Shown here: one piece after another, positions 33,226 through 35,283 of the stretch | Layout of the letters: each line of letters begins with the position of its first letter | Position numbering within the stretch: position 1 is the stretch's first letter | Origin: Deltaproteobacteria bacterium | GTDB lineage: Bacteria > Myxococcota_A > Polyangia > Polyangiales > JAFGIB01 | Length of the DNA: 35,283 nucleotides | Direction of reading: 5' to 3' | Assembly: GCA_016929805.1 (NCBI GenBank) | Contig: JAFGIB010000135.1 | Coordinates: 1 to 35,283 of the forward strand | The notes under the pieces: model-generated | Databases searched by the model: none | What the model saw: only the letters and a program-made list of their open reading frames with translations | What the model was told of the DNA's origin: nothing | Made by a program: the position numbers and the translations under genes

Positions 33226-34190
33226 CCGAAAGCTTATTAGAGATTCGCAACCTGACGACCAGCTTTCCGGTGGAAACCGGCCGCGCGCCCGTGGTCGATG
33301 ATGTAGACTTGCGGATCGACCGCGGCGAGGTCTTGGCGCTGGTCGGTGAATCGGGCTGTGGCAAATCGATGACCGCGATGTCGATTCTGCGGTTGGTGCC
33401 TAAGCCGGGCCGCATCGAGCGGGGTCGGATCTTGTTAGCCGGCAGGGATATCATGCGATTGTCTGTGACTGAGATGCGCACCGTCCGTGGGCATGAGATC
33501 TCGATGATCTTTCAGGAACCGATGACCAGTTTGAATCCGGTATTTCGCGCGGGAGATCAAGTGACCGAGGCGATTCTTCTGCACCATCGCGCCTCGCGCG
33601 CCGAGGCCCGCGCCCGGGCGCTCGAGCTTTTCAAACAAGTCGGCATTCCCGACCCCGACGATCGTCTGGACGCCTATCCCCACGAGCTTTCCGGCGGCCT
33701 GCGGCAACGGGTGATGATCGCGATGGCGCTCGCGACACGCCCGAAGCTGTTGATCGCGGACGAGCCGACGACCGCGCTGGATGTAACCATTCAAGCGCAG
33801 ATACTCAAGCTGCTTAGAGAGCTGCGCGCCGAATTCCAAATGGCGATACTGCTCATCACCCACGACTTGGGTGTTGTCAACGAGCTGGCGGACAGAATCG
33901 CGGTGATGTACGCCGGTAAGATCGTCGAACAGGGTTCAAGGCGTGACGTTTTAGCAAACGCCAAGCATCCCTATACAGAGGGCCTGCTGCGTTCGATGCC
34001 CGCGCGCGCGACCCGAGGTCGAGCGCTACAGGAAATCAAAGGAACGGTTCCGGCGATTTCGGAATGGCCCCGAGGGTGTCGCTTTTCGACGCGCTGTCAG
34101 CGGGCTTTCGAGCCCTGTGCCGATCAGGTCCCTTCCGTTTCGACCCTCAGTGAAACCCACAGCGTATGGTGTCACCTGTTTCATGACTGA
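33222..34190 (+). CDS. ABC importer ATPase, DppD/OppD type
   Basis: 322 residues from the GTG at 33222, overlapping the permease stop by 4 bp with GGGAG five bases before it; a longer open frame back to 32829 lies inside the permease and is not used. Walker A GESGCGKSMT (about 41-50), Q-loop IFQEPMTSLNP, signature LSGGLRQRVMIAMAL, Walker B LLIADEPTTALD and H-loop LLITHDLG are all intact. The C-terminal oligopeptide-type extension (HPYTEGLLRSMP ... CRFSTRCQRAFEPC) carries the four cysteines that in this family can bind an Fe-S cluster or metal. It hydrolyses ATP to drive uptake together with the following ATPase. Confidence 0.93.
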   Translation: MTESLLEIRNLTTSFPVETGRAPVVDDVDLRIDRGEVLALVGESGCGKSMTAMSILRLVPKPGRIERGRILLAGRDIMRLSVTEMRTVRGHEISMIFQEPMTSLNPVFRAGDQVTEAILLHHRASRAEARARALELFKQVGIPDPDDRLDAYPHELSGGLRQRVMIAMALATRPKLLIADEPTTALDVTIQAQILKLLRELRAEFQMAILLITHDLGVVNELADRIAVMYAGKIVEQGSRRDVLANAKHPYTEGLLRSMPARATRGRALQEIKGTVPAISEWPRGCRFSTRCQRAFEPCADQVPSVSTLSETHSVWCHLFHD

Positions 34191-35169
34191 TACTTATCCG
34201 TCAAAGCCGCTGCTCAAAGTCAACGGTCTCAAAACGCTGTTTCCGATCCGCAAAGGGGTATTCCAACGCGTGGTCGGATACGTTCGGGCGGTTGACGGAA
34301 TCGATCTGTCGATCGATGCAGGCCAAACGCTCGCGCTGGTCGGCGAATCGGGCTGCGGCAAGACCACGGTTGGACGCTCCATCCTGAGACTGCTTCAGCC
34401 TCAAGCAGGGGAGGTATGGTTCGACAGCCAGCAGCTTCTCTCGCTGCCGGCCACGCGACTTCGACCAATTAGACGTCATATTCAGATGGTCTTTCAGGAC
34501 CCGATGACCTCGCTCAACCCTCGGATGCGGGTGCGCGATATCGTCGCGGAAGGGATCCGATCCTTCAATTTGGCGTCGTCGCGTTCCGATTGCGTGGGAA
34601 GGGTGACGCGAGTACTTGAACGCGTACAGTTAGACCCGAGACAGATGCTGAGATACCCGCATGAATTTTCCGGCGGGCAGAGACAAAGAATCGGCATCGC
34701 GCGCGCGCTCGCGGTGGAGCCGAAGCTCATAGTCTGCGACGAGGCGGTCTCGGCTCTCGACGTCTCAATTCAAGCGCAGATACTAAACTTGCTAAAAGAT
34801 CTGCAGAATGAATTCGGCCTGACGTACCTTTTCATCACCCACGATCTATCCGTGGTGCGCTATCTCGCGGATCGGGTCTCGGTGATGTATCTCGGACAAA
34901 TCGTGGAGCACGGGGAGACCGAAAGGCTGTTTACCGCACCGGCGCACCCATACACCAAGGGCTTGGTAGCCGCGATACCCTCGGTGGACCCGGACAAACG
35001 CTCGGTGACGGTGCAAGTGCTTGGCGATGTACCGTCGTCCTCGAATCCACCTCGCGGCTGTCGTTTCCATACCCGTTGCCCCGAGGTCATGGAGCGCTGC
35101 CGCCGCGAGGCGCCTGGTTTATATCCTTTACCGGACGGTGCCTGCCGCTGCTTCTTGCTTGAGGCTTAG
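34183..35169 (+). CDS. ABC importer ATPase, DppF/OppF type
   Basis: 328 residues from the ATG at 34183, overlapping the preceding gene by 8 bp. LKTLFPIRKGVFQRVVGYVRAVDGID at the N-terminus is the DppF/OppF form. Walker A GESGCGKTTVGRS, Q-loop VFQDPMTSLNPRMRV, signature FSGGQRQRIGIARAL, Walker B LIVCDEAVSALD (Ala where Pro is usual, a known variant) and H-loop FITHDLSVV are present, with the cysteine-bearing tail GCRFHTRCPEVMERC. It forms a heterodimer with the DppD-type ATPase. It is the last gene of the operon; 27 nt after its stop the ~95-bp repeat starts in the same orientation, and no ordinary terminator is visible. Confidence 0.93.
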   Translation: MTDTYPSKPLLKVNGLKTLFPIRKGVFQRVVGYVRAVDGIDLSIDAGQTLALVGESGCGKTTVGRSILRLLQPQAGEVWFDSQQLLSLPATRLRPIRRHIQMVFQDPMTSLNPRMRVRDIVAEGIRSFNLASSRSDCVGRVTRVLERVQLDPRQMLRYPHEFSGGQRQRIGIARALAVEPKLIVCDEAVSALDVSIQAQILNLLKDLQNEFGLTYLFITHDLSVVRYLADRVSVMYLGQIVEHGETERLFTAPAHPYTKGLVAAIPSVDPDKRSVTVQVLGDVPSSSNPPRGCRFHTRCPEVMERCRREAPGLYPLPDGACRCFLLEA

Positions 35170-35196
35170 GCTAACATAGGACTCTGCGCAAAAAGA

Positions 35197-35283
35197 ACCT
35201 TAACGTTGCAAAAAATCCGTCGGCGTAAAGCGCTTCGCTCGCGAAAAATAGCGCGAACTAAGGGCGTGCTCACTTTTTTTAAA
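35197..35283 (+). repeat. Interspersed ~95-bp repeat, copy 5, running off the window
   Basis: ACCTTAACGTTGC, the AAGCGCTTCGCTCGCG hairpin region, GGGCGTGCTCAC and the T7 run are essentially identical to copy 1 read in reverse. It begins 27 nt after the DppF-type stop, in the gene's orientation, and is cut by the window end. Confidence 0.85.

Noticed and set aside
1..35283. Composite transposon bounded by the end repeats
   Set aside because: The same repeat occurs inside at several places and no transposase is present; an assembly break at a repeat is simpler.

Overview
The window looks like chromosomal DNA from a Myxococcota-type bacterium (former deltaproteobacteria), of moderate GC by eye. 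The clues are a lipoprotein with a myxococcal DUF4215-like cysteine-rich repeat, many lipoproteins with long Asp/Ser or Gly/Ser/Asp linkers, a Hanks-type kinase with an N-terminal zinc ribbon and C-terminal membrane helices, and a lysine-rich HU-like protein with an N-terminal extension. No rRNA, tRNA, CRISPR array, phage gene or intact transposase was found.

Layout. 1-4021: envelope proteins (a secreted barrel-like protein, a cysteine-rich lipoprotein, an outer-membrane barrel candidate). 4063-20570: a carbohydrate region with a secreted TIM-barrel hydrolase-like lipoprotein, an esterase lipoprotein, a cytoplasmic GH1 glycosidase with a GPH-type sugar symporter, a large exported PHP metallohydrolase, a GH5 lipoprotein and a PL1 pectate lyase lipoprotein with a CBM35-like module. 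Interspersed are a radical SAM/SPASM enzyme, a Gly/Ser/Asp-rich lipoprotein, a lipoprotein with two VOC domains, and a small cysteine-rich reading frame broken by two stops. 20940-22469: a membrane Ser/Thr kinase. 22602-26712: a sugar ABC ATPase and binding lipoprotein, divergent from a fucose/arabinose-isomerase-like enzyme, with no permease beside them. 27282-28948: an HU-like protein with a strong terminator, then a MenA-type prenyltransferase. 28996-35169: a tightly overlapping peptide-type ABC importer operon (binding protein, two permeases, two ATPases), headed by a possible 62-residue protein.

How it fits together (inference): surface lipoproteins attack plant-type polysaccharides (pectin and beta-glycans), the GPH symporter and ABC system take up the products, and GH1 and the isomerase process them inside. 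The kinase, VOC lipoprotein and radical SAM gene have no evident link to this.

The least expected structure is in the non-coding DNA. A roughly 95-bp repeat occurs five times, three of them just after stop codons in the gene's orientation, with a hairpin that keeps its shape while its sequence changes; both ends of the window lie in copies of it. A second repeat is a 164-bp element with terminal inverted repeats, present in two inverted copies that share an open reading frame. Several very short reading frames have strong ribosome-binding sites or abut larger genes.
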